From JBAXXL01 sp038206725 (GTDB taxonomy: Bacteria; Bacteroidota; Ignavibacteria; Kapaibacteriales; UBA2268), in the NCBI GenBank assembly GCA_038206725.1, contig JBBRAO010000002.1, positions 1-64,000 of the forward strand: DNA of 64,000 nt, given 5' to 3'. This document shows, one piece after another, positions 1 through 8,599 of the stretch. The stretch's first letter is position 1; each line of letters opens with the position of its first letter. A model generated the notes under the pieces. It was not told where the DNA came from and ran no database searches. It saw nothing but the letters and a program-made list of their open reading frames with translations. A program made the position numbers and the translations under genes.

Positions 1-555
1 GTAGTATTGTCCGGCAGAAGAATTATTTAATTTAAAATTTGTAATAATATCGTACCTCTAGTCTTCATTTTATCAATATATATTTTGAATTATATTTCAT
101 TTGCGCAGGATAGACGATTTTATTTTATAATAAATAAAAAATCGAAATAAATTGAAAATAAATTTAATTATTTCAGCTAAAGCCTTATTTATCTTTATTA
201 TAAACAAACCTCCACATAAATGTGGAGTCTATTCAAAAAAATTATTTACTCATTCGATGACTGGCAGTCATCGAATGAGTTTGGAATTTAGAAAACATTA
301 CCAAGCGGGAGCTTGTTAACGAGATTGGATTTGGAGCAGGGCTTACACCCTGTATTGCATATTTCGTGCCTACGGCACTTCGTGGCAACTGCTCAGCTTT
401 TTTCTACCGTTATTTCATCCCTGACGGGATGGTATTCTTCGCATTTATAATTCATAATTTATAATTGTTCAAAGATGGACTCCCGGTCAGCTCGAGAATG
501 ACAGGCAATCCCATAATCCTCCTTCAGATAAATTTGGGTGAAGTAGCGCACAAAA
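1..555. repeat. intergenic repeat cluster left of yidC
   Basis: No convincing gene is seen here. The stretch holds several palindromic repeats. Positions 248-280 form a perfect 15-bp inverted repeat (ACTCATTCGATGACT with loop GGC). Positions 298-320 form the imperfect hairpin TTACCAAGC/GCTTGTTAAC. Positions 360-385 carry TTTCGTGCCTACGGCACTT. Positions 412-432 carry ATTTCATCCCTGACGGGATG, which recurs in inverted form near 8868-8888. Positions 477-512 resemble the TTCCCG/CGGGAA hairpin near 24450. The 248-324 composite recurs inverted at 9124-9196. Confidence 0.6.
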
Positions 556-588
556 AAATGTTCAACATCACTGTGATGTTGAACATTT
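556..588 (-). terminator. rho-independent terminator of yidC operon
   Basis: A 15-bp perfect inverted repeat (AAATGTTCAACATCA, loop CTG) lies 22 bases past the yidC stop codon. Read on the minus strand it is followed by a run of seven T, so it should end the rpmH-rnpA-yidD-yidC transcript. Confidence 0.8.
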
Positions 589-609
589 ATATTTATAGGC
601 ATTTAGAAT

Positions 610-2520
610 TTATTTCTTCTTTTTGCGGTAATTCACGTTTTTAGTGGAGTCCAGATCTTTATATCGGTTGCTTAACGAAGTCGGAGCGGTAGTGCCTTTC
701 TTCTCAGCTATATCCTGAGCTTCCCTCAATCGTTTTTGCATCCAACCTTCTTTTTTAGGCGCCTTTTTCAAATCTTCCAAAGTGAATTTCTTTTTCGAGA
801 ATTTGTTAATATATACCTGTTGACCGATACTCAATAAGTTGAATATGAAGTAGTATAGGTTCAAGCCCGCTGGCAGTGACGCAAACATCAATGTAAACAT
901 AACCGGCATTATATAAACCATTCCTTTTTGGCGTGGGTCGGTTACTGTCATCTTTTGTTGGAAGAACATTGTGATACCCATCAAAAGAGCTAAACCGGAT
1001 ATAAAGCTGATACCGAAGAACGATACACCAAAATCGAGAATTTTATCAGGTACCGATAAATCGTGAATCCACCAAATAAATGATGACTGACGTAATGATA
1101 TTGAGTTACGCAATACGGAGAACAATGCGAACAATATAGGCATTTGCAACAGCAATGGCAAACAGCCACCCGCGGGATTGATACCATGCTCGCTGTATAA
1201 CTTCATTGTTTCGCGTTGCTGTGCTTTTTGGTCATCGGCGTATTTAGCCCTAAGTCTATCCATTTCTGGCGCTAAAAGCTTCATTTTTTGTGCTGAACGC
1301 ATTTGCTGAATCGAGAACGGATAAAGCAACAGTTTCATCAAGAATGCAAACAAAATCAATGTAAGACCCCAGTTATTGACAACTGAGTGGATTAAATTGA
1401 AAATTGGAAGCATAAAGTATTCACCGATTTGACGTATTACGATTCTCCAGCCAAAGTTTACCAAATCGCGCAAACCATAAGCTTTAAGAATTTTATAATC
1501 AAGCGGACCTAAATAAATCTGATACGTTGACGATGTGGTACCGCCTTTGTACGGAACTCTGAACGAAATATCATACTCTTTCGTTTTGCCTTTGTTTGGA
1601 AATGTTTTTTCTACACCATATAGGTCGCAAGTTCCATTGAAGGATTGTTCCGGTTTTGGAATAATTGCCAAACCAAAGTATTTTGTTTTTGTTGCTATAT
1701 AGTCAATCGTGCCGCTAAAACTTTCGCCATCCATTTCTCTATGTTTAGCATTGAATTCATCAATTTTTCCCAAACGAGAAACGACCGCTACCGCACTGTT
1801 GGCTTCATCCACAGAATTGGCTTCTTGCGGTGTCAATCCCGTATCCCAAGCTAAATTAAAACCGTTACGCGGTATGAAATCCTCAACGTTAACCATTTGG
1901 ATATTCATCATAAAATCATAAGTATTTCCGGAGAAAGTAAATTCTTTAACGATTTTCTTTCCGGAATCCAGATTCATAACGGCTTTTATAGTAAATGTTT
2001 CTTTTTTGGTAAGTTTAATATAGTTTTTATCAGTATCGAAAACGAAATACAAATCGCGTGTATCAATAGCCTTCCCGTCAAGTGAGCGGAAGCTGAGATA
2101 TAGTTGACCGGCGCGATTTTTGACCAATTGCGTAGGTTTTTTATTCCATTTTAGATATTTTTTAAGAGTATATTGTACTAATGCTCCACCCTTAGATGAG
2201 AATTTCGCTGTGAACATATCGGTTTCGATAGTGATCACTTGCTTTGTGCCTTTGGCGGCAATATTAAATATGCCGTAAGGACTTGGTTTTTCGGGTGCTA
2301 AAGAATCGGCGCCCACGACAGTTGTTTTTGCAGGTGCTGTTGTTGCCTTTGAAGCAGAACTTTGTTCGGGTTGTGCTGGATTTGCAGGGTTGCTTTTTTG
2401 AGTAGTTTGTTCGGTATTTGATTTTTTTGGAACAGGTTTATTTGTGCTTTGCTGCCAAAACATCCAACCTATAAAAAGTAGCCCCATAAATAATGCGGCA
2501 AGAATATTATTTTTATTCAT
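610..2520 (-). CDS. yidC: membrane protein insertase YidC
   Basis: YidC/Oxa1-family insertase, which places membrane proteins into the inner membrane with or without SecYEG. At 636 residues it has the usual Gram-negative layout. There is one N-terminal membrane segment (about residues 8-24), a proline/threonine-rich linker, a large periplasmic domain (about 80-350), and the five-segment core at the C terminus. The core carries the hallmark NPAGGCLPLLLQMPI stretch (about residues 450-465). The tail is lysine-rich and ends in four lysines, as expected for a ribosome-binding C terminus. Its ATG overlaps the end of yidD by 8 bases, so the two are translationally coupled. It is the last gene of the rpmH-rnpA-yidD-yidC cluster, a classic order, and a strong terminator follows. 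Confidence 0.97.
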   Translation of the reverse strand: MNKNNILAALFMGLLFIGWMFWQQSTNKPVPKKSNTEQTTQKSNPANPAQPEQSSASKATTAPAKTTVVGADSLAPEKPSPYGIFNIAAKGTKQVITIETDMFTAKFSSKGGALVQYTLKKYLKWNKKPTQLVKNRAGQLYLSFRSLDGKAIDTRDLYFVFDTDKNYIKLTKKETFTIKAVMNLDSGKKIVKEFTFSGNTYDFMMNIQMVNVEDFIPRNGFNLAWDTGLTPQEANSVDEANSAVAVVSRLGKIDEFNAKHREMDGESFSGTIDYIATKTKYFGLAIIPKPEQSFNGTCDLYGVEKTFPNKGKTKEYDISFRVPYKGGTTSSTYQIYLGPLDYKILKAYGLRDLVNFGWRIVIRQIGEYFMLPIFNLIHSVVNNWGLTLILFAFLMKLLLYPFSIQQMRSAQKMKLLAPEMDRLRAKYADDQKAQQRETMKLYSEHGINPAGGCLPLLLQMPILFALFSVLRNSISLRQSSFIWWIHDLSVPDKILDFGVSFFGISFISGLALLMGITMFFQQKMTVTDPRQKGMVYIMPVMFTLMFASLPAGLNLYYFIFNLLSIGQQVYINKFSKKKFTLEDLKKAPKKEGWMQKRLREAQDIAEKKGTTAPTSLSNRYKDLDSTKNVNYRKKKK

Positions 2521-2794
2521 AGTGCCTTAGGTCCCTAATATTTTTTTTGGTTTTTAAAATTCTTGGTAAAGTAAAATGAAAATCTTCCGGTAGAGGATCA
2601 TAGCCGCCTTTGTTGAAAGGATTGCATCGTAGCACTCTGTAACTTGCCAACCAAAAGCCTTTGAAAAAACCGTATTTTTGGAATGCTTCCAATGAATATT
2701 CGGAGCACGTCGGATAAAATCGGCAGGAAGATGGCAGAACAGGCGATAGGAACCGCCGGTAAAATTTTATTATATATATAAATAAATATTTCAT
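2513..2794 (-). CDS. yidD: membrane protein insertion efficiency factor YidD
   Basis: Small YidD/DUF37 protein, 93 residues, thought to help YidC-dependent insertion at the inner face of the membrane. The family pattern is clear: FYRRFLSPVLPSSCRFYPTC (residues 12-31) and then YRVLRCNPFNKGGYDPLP near residues 57-75. The conserved cysteines are present. The N-terminal stretch is amphipathic or membrane-associating. The start codon follows the rnpA stop directly (TAAATG), and the end overlaps yidC by 8 bases, so all three are probably read from one message. Confidence 0.96.
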   Translation of the reverse strand: MKYLFIYIIKFYRRFLSPVLPSSCRFYPTCSEYSLEAFQKYGFFKGFWLASYRVLRCNPFNKGGYDPLPEDFHFTLPRILKTKKNIRDLRHYE

Positions 2795-3247
2795 TTATTT
2801 TTCATTCGCTTTTGTAATTGTTTCTCTGATTAATGGGAGTACATCTTTCAAGGCTATATCTGCGGGGCGAGAGATAGGAGATTTCCACGATAAAATAATA
2901 GTTTTAATTTGGATTTCCACACCGGCGGTAACTAATTCATCAATAACCATCCGGACGCTTTCACGCATAAGCCTTTTAATACGATTCCTATTAACAGCTT
3001 TTTTATTTATTCTTTTGCTTACTGCAACTCCAAAGAACATCGTATTTGCTTGCCTGTTTAAGCGAGTTAGCCAAAGTTCATTCAATCCGGAACCGTCTAA
3101 ATCGTGGCAAACTGAAGCTAAAACCGGAAAAAGTCTGATTTTATCTCCTGCTATATAAAGGATTGAAAAACAATTAAATCCTTTTATCGGTTTTATTTTG
3201 ACTTTATCCTGCACTTTAATTTGTTTTAAAGGTTTTTTAATAAACAA
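2795..3247 (-). CDS. rnpA: ribonuclease P protein component RnpA (start uncertain)
   Basis: Protein subunit of RNase P, which binds the catalytic RNA and helps cleave tRNA 5' leaders. The family signature KRINKKAVNRNRIKRLMRE is present at about residues 78-96, preceded by FFGVAVSK. The context (rpmH before it, yidD after it) is canonical. The open frame of 150 residues is longer than the usual 110-130 and has no upstream ATG. The longest frame begins at a TTG (3247); a GTG lies 11 codons further in (3214). The hairpin at 3248-3269 sits immediately upstream of the TTG. The residues before ILYIAGDKIRLFPVLA match the family poorly. The product is certain; the start is not. Confidence 0.92.
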   Translation of the reverse strand: MFIKKPLKQIKVQDKVKIKPIKGFNCFSILYIAGDKIRLFPVLASVCHDLDGSGLNELWLTRLNRQANTMFFGVAVSKRINKKAVNRNRIKRLMRESVRMVIDELVTAGVEIQIKTIILSWKSPISRPADIALKDVLPLIRETITKANEK

Positions 3248-3269
3248 ACAAGGGGTTTATGCCCCTTGT
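3248..3269 (-). terminator. hairpin between rpmH and rnpA
   Basis: ACAAGGGG/CCCCTTGT stem with loop TTTATG, read on the minus strand just after rpmH and directly abutting the only long-frame start of rnpA. The T-rich tract after it (TGTTTATT) is weak. It may act as a partial terminator, an mRNA end stabiliser, or a structure that limits rnpA translation relative to rpmH. Confidence 0.5.
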
Positions 3270-3323
3270 TTGGTAAAACACATCTAATATGCAATTTTCT
3301 TTATCTAACTTAGAAAGCCTAAA

Positions 3324-3479
3324 CTATGCTTTTTTCCTTTCGTCACTAACTGTCAGTTTATAACGACCTTTAGCGCGACGACGAGCTAATACTTGACGAC
3401 CATTTTTGGTTGCCATTCTTGAGCGGAAGCCGTGTTTATTCAAGCGCTTTGTTCTGCTAGGTTGAAATGTCCGTTTCAT
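3324..3479 (-). CDS. rpmH: 50S ribosomal protein L34
   Basis: Fifty-one codons that translate to a typical L34: begins MKRTFQPSRTKRLNKHGFRS, continues through RMATKNGRQVLARRRAKGR, and ends in a short tail DERKKA. It was found by reading the minus strand upstream of rnpA. AGGAA lies 7 bases before the ATG, and a strong Bacteroidota-type promoter lies about 50 bases upstream. It is the first gene of the rpmH-rnpA-yidD-yidC cluster. Confidence 0.97.
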   Translation of the reverse strand: MKRTFQPSRTKRLNKHGFRSRMATKNGRQVLARRRAKGRYKLTVSDERKKA

Positions 3480-3531
3480 CAACAAATTCCTATTTATTTA
3501 AATAATTTTCTTTTTGTATAGTATAGAACAT

Positions 3532-3563
3532 CAAAATTAAAAAAAATATATCATATAAACAAA
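3532..3563 (-). promoter_or_regulatory. Bacteroidota-type promoter of rpmH
   Basis: On the minus strand TTTG (3563-3560), a 20-base spacer, then TAATTTTG (3539-3532). This is an exact fit to the TTTG/TAnnTTTG consensus of the Bacteroidota primary sigma factor. It predicts a start near 3525 and a leader of about 45 bases ahead of rpmH. Confidence 0.7.
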
Positions 3564-3579
3564 TTATTGACCAATGATT

Positions 3580-3827
3580 TTATAATTATTGTCGAAAAAG
3601 ATGGTTTTAAAAACAACAATTAATCTCCTTTATAATTCCAATTTCCTAATGATCCCCTATTATAATTATCCCAAAAAAAACCGGGGAAAAAAATTATTTG
3701 AAGAAAAATGAAAAAATTTTAACAATCGATGTAACATTTTAACGAAAAATGTTTTATTTTTATGTAGAATTATTTTGCAATATATTAAATTAATTCTTCA
3801 ATTTTGTCATTTTTGTTTGGAGCCTTT
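3580..3827. other. AT-rich intergenic stretch between divergent genes
   Basis: Separates rpmH (minus) from the IgGFc-domain cargo gene (plus). Although dnaA and the origin often sit next to rpmH, no TTATCCACA-type DnaA boxes are visible and no dnaA is present. An imperfect motif, TTATTTTG, near 3770 could be part of the promoter for the plus-strand gene. A GGAG at 3819-3822 serves as its ribosome binding site. Confidence 0.5.
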
Positions 3828-6395
3828 ATGAAGAATTTTGTTATTCTTTTTTCGTTTCTTCTCATTTCGCTAAGCAACGCCTTTTCAGAAGATTACTATG
3901 TGCCTGAGAAACTGGGCATAAGCTATGCCGGAGAAGAATTTTACCTTACATTTCATCCTACATTCCGTACTCTAAATGACGTATCGGACGTGGTTAAACT
4001 CTATTTATCATCGGAGTTCGATACTAAAGTTGTTGTCCAATTAGTGGAAACAGATTATTATCAAACACTTACATTAAAAGCTAATCTAATAACAACGCTT
4101 TCTATACCATTCGATAAAGTTATGATGTATATTAAGCCTAAAGTTTCCGATCCTGATGTAGAGCAGGTGTGGACAAAACGCGCACTTACAATCACCGCCG
4201 ATAATCCTGTGATTTGTTATGCTATGTTGGAGGGCCTCGAAAAAACCGAAGGATTCTTGGCTCTACCAAAACAGTCATTAGGACGTAGCTACGTTGTGGC
4301 TTCGACTCGAAACTCAAAGATTGATTCAACCGATGAGAACACGTCTTATACCAGTGTTGTTGCCGCCTACGATGATACGAAAATCACAATTACTCTAGGT
4401 GGTGAATTAGCCAACGTAACTCCGAAAGGTCTGACAGTTAATGGGCAAATAAAAGCAACTATGAACAAAGGCGATGTTTATTTGCTACCTGTATTAGGAG
4501 CTTACAGTGATTTATCAGGGACAAAAATTACTTCTACAAAACCGATTGCTGTTATATCGGGTAATGCTTGGACACATTTACCTGAAGCTAATGCAAAAGG
4601 TAACTACACTATTGAACAGGAAATTCCTGTTGAAGCAATGGGAACAGCTTATAGTGTATTCCCTTATTCTTATGATCAACACCCGTTGATTGCTAAAATC
4701 CTCTCAACTTTCGATGGCAAAACAGAGTATTATAAAAATGGTCAGCTCGAAGGTTCTTTGAAAAAATTCGGGGGTCCGGAAAACGAAGGTTATTCCAAGC
4801 TTGCATTTACTGAATATGGAGCCGCACATTTCACCGCCGCCAATCCGGTTTACATTACCCAATATGAAAATACTGACGGCAAAACTTCACCTTTCCAAAT
4901 GGCGCTTATTTCCGAAAACCAATATAACAAATCATTTAGATTCATAACCCCTAGCGATTTTGAAAAAACTTGTTTGAGTGTTATTTACCGTTGCCCATCG
5001 GGTACTTATGATCCTGCAGAGATTAAACTTATGCAAATAAACGGTAATGTGGTTGACGACAAACCATTATCTGCTTTTGAAACAGTTGATGATTTGTTAG
5101 TAAAAGCCGATGATAACGGAGAGGATATAAGAGTCCATACAGTATTTGTCTCATCTGCAAGTCTCTATAAATTGGTAGCCAATTATCCTATAGCCGCTTA
5201 TTTATATGGCTACAAATCACAAAGAGCGTTTGGCTATCCTGTGGGAACGTATTTGAACCAACCTAAGTATGTTTTAGATACTTTAGCTCCTGTTTACACA
5301 GCGGCGGTATTGAACGGTAGTAAAGTCAATGGAACTGTTAGAGACAATGATGATATGGACTTACCTTTGATTAGCGGATTGGGCGAACCTTTTTTAATGA
5401 ATACATATAGTTCTAATGTAAAATTTTCAATTGATGATTTTTCACCGGGTACTTTAGTTCAAGTAAAATGGACAATTGAAATTCTTGACCTTAAGAAATC
5501 AGCAAAAGCGGTTATCGTATTTACTGACAAACAAGGCAATCAATGTGTTTACGAATATAAATATAGTCCAAAGGATATTGATGCGCCAACCGTTACGCAT
5601 AAAATCAACCGCTTCGGCAAAATCACCGCCACTGCTACAGATGAGCCAAAAGCAAACGACGAAATTCGCGTTGGATTGAAGAGTATAGAACTTGCCACTG
5701 AATCTACCAATTATAGCTTAGATATCAGCACATTTACTCCGGGAATTAATGAATACTCATTTACAGCTTTGCCGATTGATCCAAAAAAATACGGTAAAGC
5801 CGTTTTTGTAATTAAAGATAACAACTACAATCAAACCGGATTTACAGCAGTATATAATCCTGATAGCCATCCTCCAAAATGCACTTGGTCAAAACCTGAT
5901 CGATTCACAGTCGTTGGAAAGATTATAGACTTGCCTGAAAATGACAGCACAAGCATTGGCTTAGATACTTTGATTGTTACCGCAACTGATAATGTAGAAA
6001 CAATTATTGACGCTTATGCGCCGAATCCTAAAGAAATTAATTTTACTTTGAAACAAACAGAGCATACATTAGCCGGGTCGGTTACTCTTTTGGCAAAAGA
6101 TAAATATGATAACGATACAACATTCACATTTACTTTTGAATCGTCCGGAGCAGTAGCGTCCGAGTATTTGAATAATTTTATTCTTAGCCCGAACCCTGCC
6201 GCTAACTTTCTGTCAATATCAACCAACGGCGAAATAGTCAATAAAATCCAGATATTTAATAGCATCGGAATATTAGTCGCCGAATCGGCATACCCCGAAA
6301 AAATTGATATTTCTTTCCTACCGGCGGGTATGTACTACAGTATTTTACATATTGGCGGGGATAGAGTGAACAGACAGTTTGTCATTTTGAGATAA
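3828..6395 (+). CDS. T9SS-sorted protein with IgGFc-binding-like domain
   Basis: Secreted protein of 855 residues. I chose the ATG at 3828 because GGAG lies six bases before it and a clean signal peptide follows (MKNFVILFSFLLISLSNAFS). The upstream in-frame ATG at 3804 would only add residues before the signal. The region around residues 130-460 resembles the N-terminal domain of IgGFc-binding proteins. Features include SVVAAYDDTKITIT, a KGDVYLLP stretch, TSTKPIAVISGNAW, and later YLYGYKSQRAFGYPVG. The middle is beta-rich Ig-like sequence. The last 80 residues are a type A T9SS sorting domain (LSPNPAANFLSIS, IFNSIG, LPAGMYYSI, ending in RQFVILR). It is probably exported and anchored at the surface; the ligand is unknown. 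It is followed by a shared terminator. Confidence 0.85.
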   Translation: MKNFVILFSFLLISLSNAFSEDYYVPEKLGISYAGEEFYLTFHPTFRTLNDVSDVVKLYLSSEFDTKVVVQLVETDYYQTLTLKANLITTLSIPFDKVMMYIKPKVSDPDVEQVWTKRALTITADNPVICYAMLEGLEKTEGFLALPKQSLGRSYVVASTRNSKIDSTDENTSYTSVVAAYDDTKITITLGGELANVTPKGLTVNGQIKATMNKGDVYLLPVLGAYSDLSGTKITSTKPIAVISGNAWTHLPEANAKGNYTIEQEIPVEAMGTAYSVFPYSYDQHPLIAKILSTFDGKTEYYKNGQLEGSLKKFGGPENEGYSKLAFTEYGAAHFTAANPVYITQYENTDGKTSPFQMALISENQYNKSFRFITPSDFEKTCLSVIYRCPSGTYDPAEIKLMQINGNVVDDKPLSAFETVDDLLVKADDNGEDIRVHTVFVSSASLYKLVANYPIAAYLYGYKSQRAFGYPVGTYLNQPKYVLDTLAPVYTAAVLNGSKVNGTVRDNDDMDLPLISGLGEPFLMNTYSSNVKFSIDDFSPGTLVQVKWTIEILDLKKSAKAVIVFTDKQGNQCVYEYKYSPKDIDAPTVTHKINRFGKITATATDEPKANDEIRVGLKSIELATESTNYSLDISTFTPGINEYSFTALPIDPKKYGKAVFVIKDNNYNQTGFTAVYNPDSHPPKCTWSKPDRFTVVGKIIDLPENDSTSIGLDTLIVTATDNVETIIDAYAPNPKEINFTLKQTEHTLAGSVTLLAKDKYDNDTTFTFTFESSGAVASEYLNNFILSPNPAANFLSISTNGEIVNKIQIFNSIGILVAESAYPEKIDISFLPAGMYYSILHIGGDRVNRQFVILR

Positions 6396-6428
6396 ACAAC
6401 CTCAAGTTATTCAATCCAAGTATAAAAT

Positions 6429-6464
6429 AAATGTCCGATATCAGTTAAGGTATCGGACATTTTT
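6429..6464. terminator. bidirectional terminator
   Basis: AAATGTCCGATA/TATCGGACATTT stem with a 10-base loop, with T-rich sequence on the plus side and T-rich sequence on the minus side. It lies between the convergent cargo gene and EF-G-like gene and can end both. Confidence 0.8.
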
Positions 6465-6487
6465 AATGTTATTCACAACTATAATTA

Positions 6488-8599
6488 TTAGTCATCGTCG
6501 TGTGATTTTTTATACGCTTCCATCAATTCTTGTTGAACGTTCATTGGAACAGCTTGGAACTCTGCAAAAGAGGCTTCAAACGATGCTCTTGCTTGGGTCA
6601 TCGAACGTAATCCGGTTGCATATCTGTCCAATTCCGCCAAAGGCATTTTGGTTTTGATTTTTTGAGTTTTACCTTCCGCGTCAATACCCAAAATCATACT
6701 ACGGCGTGTTGGTAAATCGCTCATAATATCGCCAACGTAATCATCCGGAACACGTATTTCCACTTCGTAAATTGGTTCCAAAATTTGCGGATTAGCTTTA
6801 ATGAATTGTTCTTTGAATGCCATTGCACCCGCCATTTTAAATGCGGCTTCGTTTGAGTCAACTGCGTGCATTTTACCATCATAAACTGCTATACGGATAT
6901 CGCGAACATAAGAACCGGTTAGAGGACCGTTTTCCATTTTTTCCATAACGCCTTTCATAATAGCAGGCAAGAAACGTGCTTCGATCACACCGCCTACGAT
7001 ACAGTTCAAGAATACAAGTTTTCCACCCCAAGGCAAAGGATATTCATCGCGACCACGAACTTGCATTTCTGCCGGGTCGGGCATTCCCTCGAAAAATGGT
7101 TCAATCAACATATGTACTTCAGCGAATTGACCTGCACCACCGGATTGCTTTTTATGGCGGTAGCTACCCTTTACCGCTGTTGTGATTGTTTCACGGTAAG
7201 GAACTTTTGCTTGAACGAAATCAGATTCAACTTTATAACGGTTTTCTAAACGCCATTTAGCAGCCGCTAAGTGCAATTCACCTTGAGCGTAAAGAATTGT
7301 TTGGTGAAGTTCTTGTGAATGCTCCACGACCAACGTTGGGTCTTCGTTGTGCAAAGCGTGCAATGCAACACCGACTTTTTCTTCTTCGCCTTTTATCCTA
7401 GGAACAACGGCTGTACGCATTTTATAATTTGGAAATACGATTGGATCAATTTTGATATCGAAACCTTTGTCGTGCAATGTATCATTGATGCGAACAGTTT
7501 TCATTTTAACGGTAGCGCCTATATCACCTGCTCTTAATTCTGCAACGTCGTTTCTGTTTTTACCTAAAATAGTAAACAACTGACCAATTCTTTCACTGGA
7601 GAGATTTTTTTCGTTCAACATATCGCGACCGGAAGTAACAGTACCAGATTTGATTTTGAAATATGTCATTTCGCCTAATCGTGGGTCACTATATGATTTA
7701 AAGCAGAACATAGAAGTTTTCTCGTTCGATGCAACTTTAGGTTCGTCTTCTTTTAATGCAACTTCATTTGGAGCAGGACATACATTTTTAATAAAATCAA
7801 GAATTCCGCTCATACCAACATTGGTTTTGCCGCAAGCGCAAAATATTGGGAATATATTTCCTTCTGCAAATGCTTTTTTCAAACCGATTGTTAGTTGTTC
7901 TTTTGTCAAATCGCCTTCTTCGAAGTAGGTGTTCATCAATTCTTCATCGCTTTCAGCAACTGACTCAACAAGATTACTTCTTAAATCTGCGGCTTTGTCG
8001 GTAAGTGATGCCGGTATTTCAGATTCAACTGCCACCCCGTCTTTATAGGTGTAGGCTTTCATTGATAATAAATCAACTATTGTATCGAATCCCATACCTT
8101 GATTTACTGGGAATTGAAATACTGTTGCTCCGCCGGAAAAAGTTGATTTGATATCTTCAACAGCGTTGTCGAAATTTGCTTGCTCAACGTCAAGTTTATT
8201 TACGATAAATCCGACAGATTTACCGAACTTTTTACCGTATCCAAATGCGTGTTCAGCACCTACTTCCACGCCACTTTGAGCGTTGATAAGTATTAAACCT
8301 ACTTCAGAAACATACATCGGAGCTATCATCTCGCCGATAAAATCGTCGAAGCCCGGTGTATCTATTAAATTTATTTTAATATCTTTATATTCAGCGGTCA
8401 AAATTGCGCTAAATATAGAATTAGTTCTTTCGTGCTCTAATTCGTGATAATCAGAAGTCGTATTATGGTCTTCTACTGCGCCGCGTCTATTAATTAATCC
8501 TGTATTGAAAAGAAAAGACTCTGCAAAAGTTGTTTTACCGGAACCCGCGTGACCCGCAAGTACAATATTTCTGATATTCTGTGCATCATACACTTTCAT
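6488..8599 (-). CDS. EF-G-like translational GTPase (divergent paralogue)
   Basis: 703 residues with the full five-domain EF-G layout. The P-loop is GHAGSGKT (16-23) in place of the canonical AHIDAGKT. G3 is DTPGF instead of DTPGH, and G4 is NKLD. The switch I region (HELEHERTNSIFSA) lacks the usual RGITI motif. The C terminus has EF-G domain IV/V sequence such as GGVIEARFLPAIMKGV. These changes place it with the EF-G type II/FusA2-like group rather than the main elongation factor. Its job (ribosome recycling, rescue or another step) is not shown by the sequence. AGGAGA precedes the ATG. It is a single-gene unit between the bidirectional terminator and a repeat-rich gap. Confidence 0.88.
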   Translation of the reverse strand: MKVYDAQNIRNIVLAGHAGSGKTTFAESFLFNTGLINRRGAVEDHNTTSDYHELEHERTNSIFSAILTAEYKDIKINLIDTPGFDDFIGEMIAPMYVSEVGLILINAQSGVEVGAEHAFGYGKKFGKSVGFIVNKLDVEQANFDNAVEDIKSTFSGGATVFQFPVNQGMGFDTIVDLLSMKAYTYKDGVAVESEIPASLTDKAADLRSNLVESVAESDEELMNTYFEEGDLTKEQLTIGLKKAFAEGNIFPIFCACGKTNVGMSGILDFIKNVCPAPNEVALKEDEPKVASNEKTSMFCFKSYSDPRLGEMTYFKIKSGTVTSGRDMLNEKNLSSERIGQLFTILGKNRNDVAELRAGDIGATVKMKTVRINDTLHDKGFDIKIDPIVFPNYKMRTAVVPRIKGEEEKVGVALHALHNEDPTLVVEHSQELHQTILYAQGELHLAAAKWRLENRYKVESDFVQAKVPYRETITTAVKGSYRHKKQSGGAGQFAEVHMLIEPFFEGMPDPAEMQVRGRDEYPLPWGGKLVFLNCIVGGVIEARFLPAIMKGVMEKMENGPLTGSYVRDIRIAVYDGKMHAVDSNEAAFKMAGAMAFKEQFIKANPQILEPIYEVEIRVPDDYVGDIMSDLPTRRSMILGIDAEGKTQKIKTKMPLAELDRYATGLRSMTQARASFEASFAEFQAVPMNVQQELMEAYKKSHDDD

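Noticed and set aside
248..324. CRISPR-like array from palindromic repeats
   Set aside because: Units are dispersed singly, not regularly spaced with unique spacers, and no cas gene is present.
3480..3827. Possible origin of replication or dnaA beside rpmH
   Set aside because: No TTATCCACA-like boxes and no dnaA gene; the next gene is a secreted T9SS cargo.
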